NCBI GenBank assembly: GCA_007570785.1
Contig: ML660201.1
Span: 49,012,316-49,076,315, forward strand
Direction of reading: 5' to 3'
Source: Antilocapra americana
Lineage: Eukaryota; Chordata; Mammalia; Artiodactyla; Antilocapridae
Length of the DNA stretch: 64,000 bases
Shown here: in pieces, positions 35,464 through 45,292 of the stretch
Numbering within the stretch: position 1 is the first letter of the stretch
Layout: each line of letters starts with the position of its first letter
Made by a program: the position numbers and the translations under genes
Notes under the pieces: generated by a model
Database searches by the model: none
The model's input: the letters and a program-made list of their open reading frames with translations, nothing else
Told to the model about the DNA's origin: nothing

Positions 35464-37195
35464 GTTTTAGTACCTCTTTTAAAACTTTTTCCAAATAACC
35501 ATCTTGGGCTTTGTATGACAGGAGGCTTAACAAACTCCTGTCCTGAAATATCTCCACTTCAACTTGTCAGGAAACTGTAAACTTCTTATAGATACAAACT
35601 GTTATGTTCACACCTTAAAATCCAGCATCTATCATAGTGCCTGGTGTGTGTCACTGAGCATTATGGGCTGTTGTATTGAGTTAGATAAGCTCTTCTTTAA
35701 AATGTAAGCACTCAATTTCTAAATGTCAAAAAAATAAGTCCATGAGACATGATTAAAAGCAGAACATGTTGACCAGTTTAAGTAAAGGGCTCTTAAAATC
35801 CATAAGAAAAACAGTATTATCTCAGGTAGAAAAATAAAAAAAGTCCGTAAGCACTTTAAAAATACGAACCAGAAGTGAACAGTAAACATGCAAAACTATA
35901 TGTATCTCTCCCTATGTATTAAAAGAATACAAAACAACCATCTTAATATCTTCAGTTATCTTCACTTTGGTGTTTCAAGAGGCAAATTGACTTACCTACT
36001 TAAAGGATAAATGCTGCGACTCGCTCCCCTCCTTATTAGTCCCCCTATCCCAAACTAGAAAATGGGAAGCTATTCCTCCAGTTCTTCTCAAAATACAAGG
36101 ACATAGAGTCTGGGTTATAGTGTTGGCCTTCCTTGCTGTTTCCTGGCTTCATAAGATTGAGAAGGTTGTTGTACAGTCCGAGCTGGTTTCCTCTTCCTTA
36201 AAGTGGAAATGGTCCCATCTTGTGAGAGAGAGCTGCAGGATGAGGAGAGCAGATGAGTACTGCGAGTCAGCACAGTGCCTGGCACAGAGTGGATGCTGAG
36301 AACTCTTACAGTATACTCTGTCTCCGGAAGCTGCTTCATCCACGTCTCCCATCCTTCTCTGAGGCCCTGCAGCTTCATCTGCCTCGCTCAGTGAAATTTC
36401 CCGCTCTTCAACCACTTTCTTCTGTCTCCTTGACTTTCTAGTCTCACTGTTTCTAAGATCTCAGTAACACAGAGGACTGAGTCAATTGGCCTATATGTTT
36501 TCCTAGCCTTTCACCTTCTATTGGACACAGGTTATTTCCACCTGCTCATAAGATGTTCTATAAACCAAGCTCCTGGATGATGACGCTTTTTGCTTTGGGA
36601 GTTAATCCTGTGTTAGTGAGGATCCGATCTCCCAGATTCTCAATATTCATTGACGTCTTGAGATTATTTCATAATTAGATTTACATGAAACAGATGTTTG
36701 CTTTGTTTGTGTCTTCTCTTTTTCACCTGGTTCCAGGAGACCACAAGTGTCCTGAAACAATCCTGCTGTCAGGATTTCTATGCTTTATGGGAGTGAGGAA
36801 GGAAAGGAAGGGAGGGGCAGAGGCAGAGGAGACAGGAAGGCAAGTAGGCTTGGTAAATGCTCACCAGGTATTTGTTGAATAAATGAAGGAATGACTCTGG
36901 GATCATTAGCCCTGCTTTGACAAGGACCTAAGGTTCAGAAAGGTTAAAAAGCTTGTCCAAGAACACAATATTGGGCCCTACATTTGATCTCAGGTCTCTG
37001 ATATCCAGTTCCACTGTCTTTCTATTATACCTCCTCGGACACTGGTCTACATTAGTGCTACTCAAAAGTTCCTAATTTCATTATAAAGTTCACCAACCAG
37101 TAGTGGGACCATGGATCACATCTTTTTGTACCTTGGGTCCTGTTGCTCTCTAGCCTAACCACATGGCTTTGAACTCCATGTCTCTATCACTTCAG
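35464..37195. other. XCR1 upstream region or 5' intron
   Basis: No gene was recognised. A MIR remnant lies at about 36890-37040 (CTAAGGTTCAGAAAGGTTAA, GCTTGTCCAAGAACACAAT). XCR1 is known to have a noncoding 5' exon upstream of its coding exon, so part of this stretch is probably intron. The acceptor TCTATCACTTCAG ends at 37195. Confidence 0.5.
37176..37195 (+). other. XCR1: XCR1 coding-exon splice acceptor
   Basis: The pyrimidine-rich TCTCTATCACTTCAG ends at 37195, placing the exon start at 37196 and leaving a 17-nt 5' UTR piece before the ATG at 37213. This is inferred from consensus only. Confidence 0.6.
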
Positions 37196-37212
37196 ATGCT
37201 CTCAGCGTCTAG

Positions 37213-38214
37213 ATGGAGCCCTCAGACATCCCAGAGTCCACCACCTCTTATGAGTATGACCCTCAGAGCTTTCTGTGTGAGAAGAGGACCTTCGTCTTCG
37301 CCACCATCAGCACCACCATCCTGTACTGCCTGGTGTTCTTTCTCAGCATGGTGGGCAACAGCCTGGTGTTGTGGGTCCTGGTGAAGTATGAGAGCCTGGA
37401 GTCCCTCACCAACGTCTTCATCCTCAACTTGTGCCTCTCAGACCTGGTGTTCTCCTGCTTGTTGCCCGTGTGGATCTTAGGGTACCACTGGGGCTGGGTG
37501 CTGGGAGACTTCCTGTGCAAGCTCCTCAACATGGTCTTCTCCATCAGCCTCTACAGCAGCATCTCCTTCCTGACCATCATGACGATCCATCGCTACCTGT
37601 CGGTGGTGAACCCCATCTCGTCCCTGCGCGTCCACACCCTCCAGCGCCGTGTGCTGGTGACCGCCGCTGTGTGGGCAGCCAGCATCCTGTCCTCCATCCC
37701 TGATGCCATCTTCCACAAGGTGTTCCCTTCGGGCTGTGACTATTCAGAACTCGAGTGGTTCCTCGCCTCCGTCTACCAGCACAACGTCATCTTCCTGCTG
37801 TCCGTGGGGGTCATCCTCTTCTGCTACGTGGAGATTCTCAGGACCCTGTTCCGCTCGCGGTCCAAACGGCGCCACCGGACCGTGAGGCTCATCTTCACCG
37901 TCGTGGCTGCGTACTTCCTCAGCTGGGCTCCCTACAACCTCATCCTGTTCCTGCAGACACTGTTGAAACTGGGGGTCATTCAGAACTGCGAAGTCAGCCA
38001 GCAGCTGGATTACGCCCTGCTCATCTGCCGCAACATTGCCTTCTCCCACTGCTGCTTCAACCCGGTGCTCTATGTCTTCGTTGGGGTCAAGTTCCGCAGG
38101 CACCTCAAAAGTCTGCTCCGGCGCTTCTGGCTCTGCCGGCAGCAGGCACCCAGCCTTCCTCCATCACCTCACCCCCCAGGTGCCTTCACCTACGAGGGCA
38201 CCTCCTTCTATTGA
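37213..38214 (+). CDS. XCR1: XCR1, chemokine (C motif) receptor 1
   Basis: XCR1 is the Gi-coupled plasma-membrane receptor for XCL1, characteristic of cross-presenting conventional dendritic cells (cDC1). The frame encodes 333 residues, the same length as the human protein, in one uninterrupted exon. Seven hydrophobic helices are visible: TM1 at about 29-56, TM2 about 66-88, and TM7 about 266-290. Cys102 and Cys175 would form the usual ECL1-ECL2 disulfide. The DRY motif is HRY (126-128), as in XCR1 of other mammals. FLSWAPYN lies in TM6 and NPVLY (283-287) in TM7. Tyr13 and Tyr15 in an acidic N-terminus are candidate sulfation sites. The C-tail ends in FTYEGTSFY. A 3' splice site (AG at 37194-37195) lies 17 bp before the ATG, so a noncoding 5' exon is expected upstream. 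FYCO1 follows on the same strand. Confidence 0.97.
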   Translation: MEPSDIPESTTSYEYDPQSFLCEKRTFVFATISTTILYCLVFFLSMVGNSLVLWVLVKYESLESLTNVFILNLCLSDLVFSCLLPVWILGYHWGWVLGDFLCKLLNMVFSISLYSSISFLTIMTIHRYLSVVNPISSLRVHTLQRRVLVTAAVWAASILSSIPDAIFHKVFPSGCDYSELEWFLASVYQHNVIFLLSVGVILFCYVEILRTLFRSRSKRRHRTVRLIFTVVAAYFLSWAPYNLILFLQTLLKLGVIQNCEVSQQLDYALLICRNIAFSHCCFNPVLYVFVGVKFRRHLKSLLRRFWLCRQQAPSLPPSPHPPGAFTYEGTSFY

Positions 38215-39357
38215 AGGGGAGTTCCGTGGGGCAGGAAGGAGATGGAGGGCATGGCTGGGAAACACTCCAGCTGCGGCTGGGGGATGACAGCAGTACATTA
38301 CACCAGGGGGTCCTACCAGCCCCCTCTTCTGTGGAAAAGTCCCCCACCTGGAAATCTTACATTGCCATCCAGAAAAACGCTTCTTAGATTTTGAGGAAGT
38401 CTTTTCTCCTTTATTCCTTCATTCAGACATGGATTTCTCATCCTTGCTGAGGTCAGGAGACTCTCAAATATGAAAGGATTCCAGGAAAGGAGCGTCCTTC
38501 AGGACTTACTTGATGAGGGTCTGGAATTCAGTTGTGCAGCCCTAGGCTGCTGGCGAGATGGTGTTCCCTCCCTGACTGTAGGATTGTCCCCCGGTGTTGG
38601 AGGTGGTGGCTCTGGATGGGGCTGTCTGCAGAACAAAATGATCACACCCGCAAACAAGCACAGTCAGAGTGAAATCTGGATTCTGAATTCGCACAGCTGG
38701 ACCAGAGACAGGCTCTGTATCATAGCTCCAGTTTCTAGCACATGAACTGGCACTTGCATATTTAGTCTGTAAACCTTTTCTTGAAAGAATGAATGCAGTA
38801 AATATCACCTTCTGTAGGCATTAATGTGGAAGCTATAAAGATGAATGAGATGCAGATGCTGCCCTCCAGGTGCCAACAGTCAAGCCCTGAGGGCCCAGCC
38901 AACGAAACAGTCACCTTGCTGAAGGCATCCGGGGTGAAGACTCCTCCAACACCTCCTCCTCTCCCAGTGGATGTTGAGCTCTCATTTCCCATTCATCACG
39001 TTCCACCCAAAATGCTCTCCTGCGCCAGGTTGATGGTGCCGGCTTTCCCTGCAAGCCGAATTATCCTGGAGCCCTGCGTTTTCTTGCCCTCCACGCCCAG
39101 GGCCAAGTCCTGTTGATGCGACCTTCCCAGTATCGCTCGCATGCCCGTGGCTTCCTCCCCAGACAGCCTCACAGCCTCAGCATCTTCCTGCTGCTCATTT
39201 CTTTCCCTACCAGGTGTCCTCTGCATTGACATCACGGCGCTTCAGAGCCCTCATGTTACGTTCAGACAAAGCCCAAATACCATAGGCTTTTTTTGCATGT
39301 AAATAAAGGCCCCTTCAATCTGGTGTCAACTAACTTTTCCATTCTTTCTAATTTTTG
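38215..39357 (+). other. XCR1: XCR1 3' UTR and flank
   Basis: No coding feature was recognised. An AATAAA at 39302-39307 is a candidate polyadenylation signal, just before an antisense BovB tail. Whether the transcript uses it cannot be told from sequence. Confidence 0.4.
39302..39307 (+). terminator. Candidate XCR1 polyadenylation signal
   Basis: AATAAA about 1.1 kb after the XCR1 stop codon, the first clean hexamer I saw downstream. The assignment is inferred. Confidence 0.3.
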
Positions 39358-39785
39358 TTCTTGTTCAGTCACTAAGTTGTGTCCGACTCTTTGCGACCCC
39401 TTGGATTACAGCTTCCCTCTACACCAGGCTTCCCTCTCCTTCACTACCTCTTGGAATTTGTTCAGACTCAGGTTCATTGAGTCAGTGAGGCCATCCAACC
39501 ATCTCGTCCTCTGTCGCCCTCTTCTCCTTCTGTCCTCAATCTTTCCCAGCATCAGGGTCTTTTCCAATGAGTCAGCTCTGCCTCAGCTGGCCAGAGTATC
39601 AGAGCTTCAGCTTCAGCATCAGTCCTTCCAGTGAATATTCAGGGTTGATTTCCATTAGGACTGATTAGTTTGATTTCCTTGCAGTCCACAGGACTCTCAA
39701 GAGTATTCTCCAGGGCCACAGTTGGAAAGCATCAGTTCCTCGGTTTTCAGTCTTTTTTATGGTCCAGCTTTCATATCCAATTTTG
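39358..39785 (-). repeat. BovB/ART2 3' end, antisense
   Basis: AAGTTGTGTCCGACTCTTTG, CCATCCAACCATCTCGTCCT, TTTCCCAGCATCAGGGTCTT and GTGAATATTCAGGGTTGATT give the antisense BovB tail, clearly diverged. Confidence 0.85.
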
Positions 39786-40069
39786 ATCCAACATAAATCT
39801 TCACCCCTAACCAGCCTAGAACCCAATCACAAAAGACCACACTGGTCCTTTCCCAGACACCCTTCTCCCACTCTCCACCAGTCCTTTGTCATGCTGAGCC
39901 TTCTACTCTTTAACCTGCAGGCCCTAGCTGAAACACCAACACCTTCAGTAAGGCATCCACAATCTGTACATTAGGAGAACAGTCTCTGTGGTGTTGAGGC
40001 ACTCTGCTTGTCCCCTCTGAAATAGCATCTGTCACCTTGCAGAGTGTTGTAGTTGCACCCCTAGATGTC
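39786..40069. other. Short intergenic stretch
   Basis: No gene or repeat was identified between the BovB tail and the solo LTR duplication. Confidence 0.4.
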
Positions 40070-40075
40070 TGATCT

Positions 40076-41165
40076 TGCCGGGGTCCAGCCTCAGCAGGTC
40101 CGGGGGTCTTGAGGGATGAGTGGCATCGGCGGAAGAACTGAGCTGAGTCGATGTGGTGATGGAGCAGTCTCTCATTTATTGCTGTTGGTTTACAGTTTTA
40201 TAGCCAAAAGACATCCCCATTACATCATTACATCACCTAACATTCTATACAGTTTTTTGTTTTCTACCTTCCATAGCAACCTTATCATAGAGCTCATTCC
40301 CCAATCTATCATGAAACATTCCCCTTACAGAAGTCAGATTTCTATGTAATTAGATTTAACAATAGTATGTTTACCATTTGAATGTCTTCAGTATACTTCA
40401 TTCAGTCATGATAAGTACATCAGTCTAAGTAGAAAGGTTACATTTCTCTTATCAGGTACAACTATGTAGAAGCTAGAGGGAAGGGCTAAAGCTTGAAACT
40501 GTTTTATTCTAGTAACCTACTCCAGTTCTTACAAGGAAAGAGGACCAAGAGACAGTTTAGAAAGAGGAGAGAGGACTAAGAGACAGTCTAGCAGCACTGC
40601 TTTAGCAATAAAACCCTATTAACCTTATAACTACTATAATGAATTCCAATGTCTACATTATCCTAAAGCAATCAATATCTCCAACTATGCTGGCCACAGT
40701 TATGAGCATTCCTAAGTCCCATTCCAGCCTGGTTTTTTCAAGGAAGAGAGCCTCCTCCATGGAGTGGTCGGGGGAGTGGGAGGTGGAAAGGTGATCCAAG
40801 TATGAGCCCTTCTGGTGGTGGCCTTGCCATGACCCCCAGAGAACTCTTGGTAAACTTCCCAGTAATGAGTAGGAGGTGTAGTAATCTATTTAAATGTCCC
40901 TTTCATTCCTCCTTAGCCCCTGGGGAAGGCAATCCACTTTCCCAGATCCTCTGGTCTGGGGGGATTATCTAAGGACAAATTCTTTCCAACTGGGACTGAC
41001 CTACTGAGATGAGCCAATGTTCCGAGCATGGACAGAACTCCCAAGAGAAATACCAGGGGGGGGCTAGCCCAGGATGCCCTGATAAAGAAAGTCAGCTTTG
41101 CAATTTCTTTCTTAGTCTCGTGACCTTGTCATCCGAGCAAGGGGGCATCCTGACGGCTCCCGGCA
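40076..41165 (-). mobile_element. Solo LTR of the same class II ERV, long form (1090 bp)
   Basis: It starts TGCCGGGGTCC and ends GCTCCCGGCA, with a perfect 6-bp target-site duplication TGATCT (40070-40075 and 41166-41171). Its sequence is close to the 25997-27103 LTR. It differs by a short internal tandem duplication around 40535-40590 (repeated AAGAGGAC-AAGAGACAGT unit) and a small deletion near 40515. The minus-strand polyadenylation signal is at 40175-40180. It lies between XCR1 and FYCO1, antisense to both. Confidence 0.95.
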
Positions 41166-41171
41166 TGATCT

Positions 41172-41724
41172 CCCTGCCCCATCACACTGCAAACTCCCAG
41201 ATGGCAGGAACCTGGCCCTGCACCTGCCAAGCAGGGCCCGGGTGTCCTGTCACTGTACTGGGTGTGAGAAAACAGTGGCGGCTGCCATCCGTGTTCTGAC
41301 GGGCTTTGGGGGGAGCCAGGACATGTGACACATCGTACCTTGCTTGCCCCAGCCTGCTTCTTTATCAGTACCAACTCTTCTTTGCTGGCCTCCACTGCTT
41401 ATCTCTCTCTGTGGCAGTGGCTTAACTTGCCCATCCTTTTTATTTAGTGGTACACTGCCTGTTTCTTACAGTATCCCAGAACTTCACATCAAAGGACATA
41501 GATGAAAACCACTCTGTAAGCTTTCCCGCACCCCACAGACCTGATCCCAATCTGTGAGCCTGATTCACTCTGGAGTAGGGCATTTGGAAAAGCTCCCTAG
41601 GTGATTCTGACATGCACCCCAGTTAAGAACATTTGGCTGCAACTCCTTGAAAATGGGAATTCCAGAGACTTCCACAGTCCCTTGAGCAAGACTTTGCACT
41701 CAGCAGGCATTCAACACATGCTTG
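41172..41724. other. Intergenic with a MER5A fragment
   Basis: About 41525-41635 (CTCCCTAGGTGATTCTGACA, TGCACCCCAGTTAAGAAC) resembles the end of MER5A. Nothing else was recognised. Confidence 0.45.
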
Positions 41725-41912
41725 TTGAATCTGCCTGCCAGTGCAGGAGACACACTGGTTTGATCCCTGAGTCAGGAAGATCTCATGGAGAAGGAAATGA
41801 CTACCCACTTCAGTATTCTTGCCGGGGAAATCCCATGGACAGAGGAGTCTGGCAGGCTGCAGTCCATGGGGTTGCAGAGTCGGACATGACATAGCAACTA
41901 AACAACAGTATA
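41725..41912 (+). repeat. Bov-tA-type SINE, sense
   Basis: The tRNA-like start (CTGCCTGCCAGTGCAGGAGA, GGTTTGATCCCTGAGTC) is followed by a Bov-A monomer (CTTCAGTATTCTTGCCGGGG, CAGAGGAGTCTGGCAGGCTG, GTCGGACATGACATAGCAAC). Confidence 0.85.
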
Positions 41913-42640
41913 GCCCTCACCTAGAGCTTAGAGAGTTTATACAGCATTTCCCCCTGAAGTTCCTGCTGCAATTTCAGTGATCTCTTTGCCCCTGGGCAGC
42001 CAGTCTTGAAGGAGTTTGACCTGACTGGGAAGAGGGAGGGTCTCGTTTTTAGAATTAGGTCTGTAGCATCCATTGGGGAGGGCTGGCTGGTGCAGTTGTA
42101 AAGGGGTAAAACTCCTGTGGACTTGCTAATCAATTGGCATGGCCGCCACTCACCATGGAAGAAAGGAAGAACAGAAGGAAGGAGACAGATAGCTATGGGG
42201 GCAGAACTAAGCCTCTGAGCGTCTGGTCAGGCTCACATCCCACACTCCTTCAAGCTGATGTTATTAAAACCATTCAAATTCTGTTCAGAGGGCGGACTAA
42301 GCCCAGGGAGCAGAAGGGCCGAAGACGCTGTCACCCACCTACTTTGCCAAACCAGAGTTGGTTTTGAGGCCACTCTTCTTAGAAGGCAGGTTTGGGGATC
42401 TTGTATCACTGCTGAGCACCTCACTCCATGATCTCCTCAGCCCATCCCATTCCTTCACATCCCAAGATACTTCTCTAAGTATTCCTTTCAACATACAGCC
42501 ATATCCCTGGGAGCACTTCATCAGTATAATCATGTTTGTCTCTCTGCATTTCTAGTGATGTTTTGGACCCTCCAGTAGACTAGGGTAATCTTTAATCCAG
42601 AGTCTTCTCCTAATCTAGCTCATAGAGAATCCAAGGGAAG

Positions 42641-42642
<2 letters not shown>
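41913..42642. other. Intergenic, no gene recognised
   Basis: Short open frames only. No repeat was identified. Confidence 0.4.
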
Positions 42643-42695
<53 letters not shown>

Positions 42696-42710
42696 GTGAG
42701 AGAGAGAGAA
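42643..42710. repeat. (GA)n microsatellite
   Basis: About 50 bp of uninterrupted AG repeats, followed by AGTGAGTGAGAGAGAGAGA. Low-complexity Leu-Ser frames on the minus strand come only from this repeat. Confidence 0.95.
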
Positions 42711-43547
42711 ATGAATGGGAAGATGGAAGGGCATCCATCCTATCAGAAAGGGAACCTGGGTTGGACTGCTGAAGGAAGCAGCCCGCAAGCTGCAACCCAG
42801 TGACCACACTTCACATTCATTGACCACACTCTTCATGGACAACAACCTCCTCCTTTCCCCTCCCTCTACCACTGAAACCACTATTGAACCTCAGCTGGGC
42901 CACTGTGGGCCTGTCCCTTCTTATCCAGTCAAAAAAAAGATGCCCTGGACCCAGGGCTGCAGACCTCCTGCCATTCCTGGAGCATTGAAAGCCCACAACA
43001 GCTCCAAGGGAAGAAACTCCTCACAATTTTCACCTCCACCCTCAGACAAAATCAGCAAGAGAGAAACCGTGCTGATCTCTAAATAGGAACATGCCTCCAA
43101 GCCCAGGGTAGCCCCAGACTTCAGGTGACCCCAGGCGACCCCAGCCAGAGTGGAGGTTCCTTGAGGGCATGAACCCCATTGTGCATGTCTAGAGCCTCCC
43201 TCACTGCCCAGCAGTGTTTGTGGTTGGTTAAGTAGATAGGAGATCATCTTTTTAGCTTTTTTCCACTTTTGTTTCTTCTTCCTACACTTGCTTACATTAC
43301 ATCTTCCACTCAAAAATAGGCACCGCTCAATGGGCTTCCCATGAACTCGTCTCTTGGGCTCACCGGCCCAGACAGTGTCTGGTTTGTTGAACACATGGCT
43401 TTCATTTGTGAAACCTGCCTGTAACAGGACAAATATGAATTACTCTTTAAAATCCTCTACTGTATCATGTATGCAAATAAAAGATTAGCGTGTACTGACT
43501 TAGCTTGGGCTGTTTATGTTCCCCTCATTTCTACCCAAGATCACTAT
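42711..43547. other. Intergenic, no gene recognised
   Basis: Open frames of 123 and 157 codons overlap antisense to each other without recognisable domains. An AATAAA at about 43476-43481 has no gene to go with it. Confidence 0.4.
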
Positions 43548-43770
43548 TTAACATTCTTTTATTATTTATTTACTTGGCTGTGCTAGATCTTAGCTGTGGC
43601 ACTCAGGATCTTCACTCTTCATTGCAGCAATCAGAATCTTTAGTTACAGCATGCAAACTCTCAGTTGTGTCATGTGGGATCTAGTTCTCTGGCCAGAGAT
43701 TGAGCCTGGGTCCCCTGCATTGGGAGCATGGACTGTAGCCACTGATCACCAGGGAAATACCATTATTTAA
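43548..43770 (-). repeat. CHR SINE, antisense
   Basis: TTATTTACTTGGCTGTGCTA, CTTCATTGCAGCAATCAGAA, GGTCCCCTGCATTGGGAGC and ATCACCAGGGAAATACC mark the antisense CHR element. Confidence 0.75.
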
Positions 43771-44769
43771 GATTTTTGAAAGCTCTCTGTTTATGAGGGA
43801 TCTAGGTTAGGTTCTTGGGTGAATGGAATGATACAGCAGGAGGACTAGAGATAAAACGTGGAACAAGCTCTGTGTGGATCAGGATGGTAGGAAATTGGCT
43901 CCGCTCAGGCCTTAGGTGACATTGCCCAGGAGGCCAGGTTTATTTTGAATGCTCTTTGCTTCAGTTTTCTGCCCCTCCCTATCTCTCCCCTGGCCTATCA
44001 CTCGACCCACTGTGCCTGAACAAGGACCTACCAGAGGTCAACCCTCCAATCAGAAGGAATGCTGGGAACTTCAGACATCCTGAAAACTTGGTAGGATATA
44101 TTTGGCAGATTGGGAGGGATGTTTGGTAAGGGGAAGGATGTTATCCTAAATCCTCACCAAGTGATTCTGAGCAGTCCCCTCTTCACCTCGGGGTCATCCC
44201 TGATCTTAGGTATAGAGTTGTTGCAAACCAACCCCCCCCCCCACCTCCTCCACAAAAGAGTGTGGCTTGAAGGACTAAAGAATGACAAAGGTGGCCTGGC
44301 TCCTTGACTTTATCATTTTCAGAACATTAGCCTTGAGCATCAGAGAGGACACACATGGGCAACAGATGGGCCGGTGGAACTGGACGGTTGCAGGGATTAG
44401 AGAAGAGGGCGGCTAAATCCAGTGGGGTAGAAAAGTGTTTCTAGGGGAAATGGTGAGAACAGGCCAAGAAAAAGGGATGGTGCTGCCAGGGCCAAGGAAT
44501 GGAGGACAGTCACAGGCTGAAGTACTCCATGTGCTGTTGCTCTCCTCTCCTGTGCCCAGTCATTACTAATGAATGCATTTTGTTCTATTGAGTGTAGACT
44601 CAGAGTGCTTCACAACTTACCGATAGAAAATATAACTTATGAATAGCAATTGGGCGGACAGCATGGAGAAGTTGGGGGAGGTAGTTCATTCATTAACTTT
44701 TTGAGCACTGCTTTTAAGCAGGTCCCTGTGTTAAGTACCAAAGGACATGAAAAGACAAGACCATTAGGC
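43771..44769. other. FYCO1 upstream flank, no gene recognised
   Basis: A poly-C run is at about 44231-44242. No coding sequence or confident repeat was seen. Confidence 0.4.
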
Positions 44770-44965
44770 CCAGCAGTATATAATGCTTTTTATTTAGCCC
44801 AATAAAATTTTTAGAAGTTATCATTTCAACATGGAATCAATATAAAAATATTTGTGAGCCATTTTACACTTTTTTGGAACTCAGGTGTATTTTGTACTTA
44901 ACAGCACATGTACAGTTCAGCTCTAGTCACAGTTCAAGTTCTTAAAAGCCACATACGGACAGCAC
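44770..44965 (+). repeat. Ancient hAT-type remnant, second copy
   Basis: TTTTTATTTAGCCCAATAAA, TATCATTTCAACATGGAATC and ACAGCACATGTACAGTTCAG belong to the same family as 5335-5612. It lies directly upstream of the CpG island. Confidence 0.55.
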
Positions 44966-45085
44966 TGCCTACAGGATCCCGGGGATATGTTTATAGACCT
45001 GCACGCCCCCAGAGATTGCAAGAGTTAATTTAAGGCCGGCTGCCCGGGTGGGACCTGTGTGAGTAGTAAACAGAAAGCCTGCGGG

Positions 45086-45109
45086 GCATGCTGGGAGTTG
45101 TAGTTCGCG
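45086..45109 (-). promoter_or_regulatory. ZNF143/THAP11 (SBS2-type) motif, copy 1
   Basis: The minus strand reads ACTACAACTCCCAGCATGC, an exact instance of the ACTACAAYTCCCAGNATGC motif bound by ZNF143 and THAP11/HCF-1 at housekeeping promoters. Confidence 0.85.
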
Positions 45110-45160
45110 CTCGTCTGCTCTTGGAGTCCAATGGGAGTTGGAGACCGCGGCCCTGTGGAG

Positions 45161-45184
45161 CACGCCGGGAGTTGTAGTCCGCGC
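45161..45184 (-). promoter_or_regulatory. ZNF143/THAP11-type motif, copy 2 (two changes)
   Basis: The minus strand reads ACTACAACTCCCGGCGTGC, 75 bp from copy 1 in the same orientation, with two A-to-G changes in the 3' half. A more degenerate third unit (GGGAGTTGGAGACCGCGG) lies at about 45133-45150, suggesting a small tandem array. Confidence 0.65.
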
Positions 45185-45199
45185 CTGTCTGCGGAGGGG

Positions 45200-45292
45200 T
45201 CTGCGTATCATGGCCGCCCACGGTGAGCTCTGGTACTCTTCCGCTTGGCCGCAGAAAGTTTCGCTTCTGTCACGCCTTGGACCCACGAGCGA
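45200..45292 (+). other. FYCO1: Candidate FYCO1 noncoding exon 1 (3' part)
   Basis: Two consensus donors end a possible first exon: G|GTGAGC at 45222/45223 and GA|GTAAGT at 45292/45293. The exon contains an ATG at 45210 (ATGGCCGCCCACGG) that, with either donor, would read into exon 2 and stop before the main start. The transcription start is not defined. Confidence 0.45.

Noticed and set aside
37163..37384. ATG and 73-codon frame overlapping the XCR1 start
   Set aside because: It begins upstream of the splice acceptor in another frame; the XCR1 frame at 37213 has full-length homology.
42610..42881. Leu/Ser-repeat proteins on the minus strand
   Set aside because: Pure translation of the (GA)n microsatellite.
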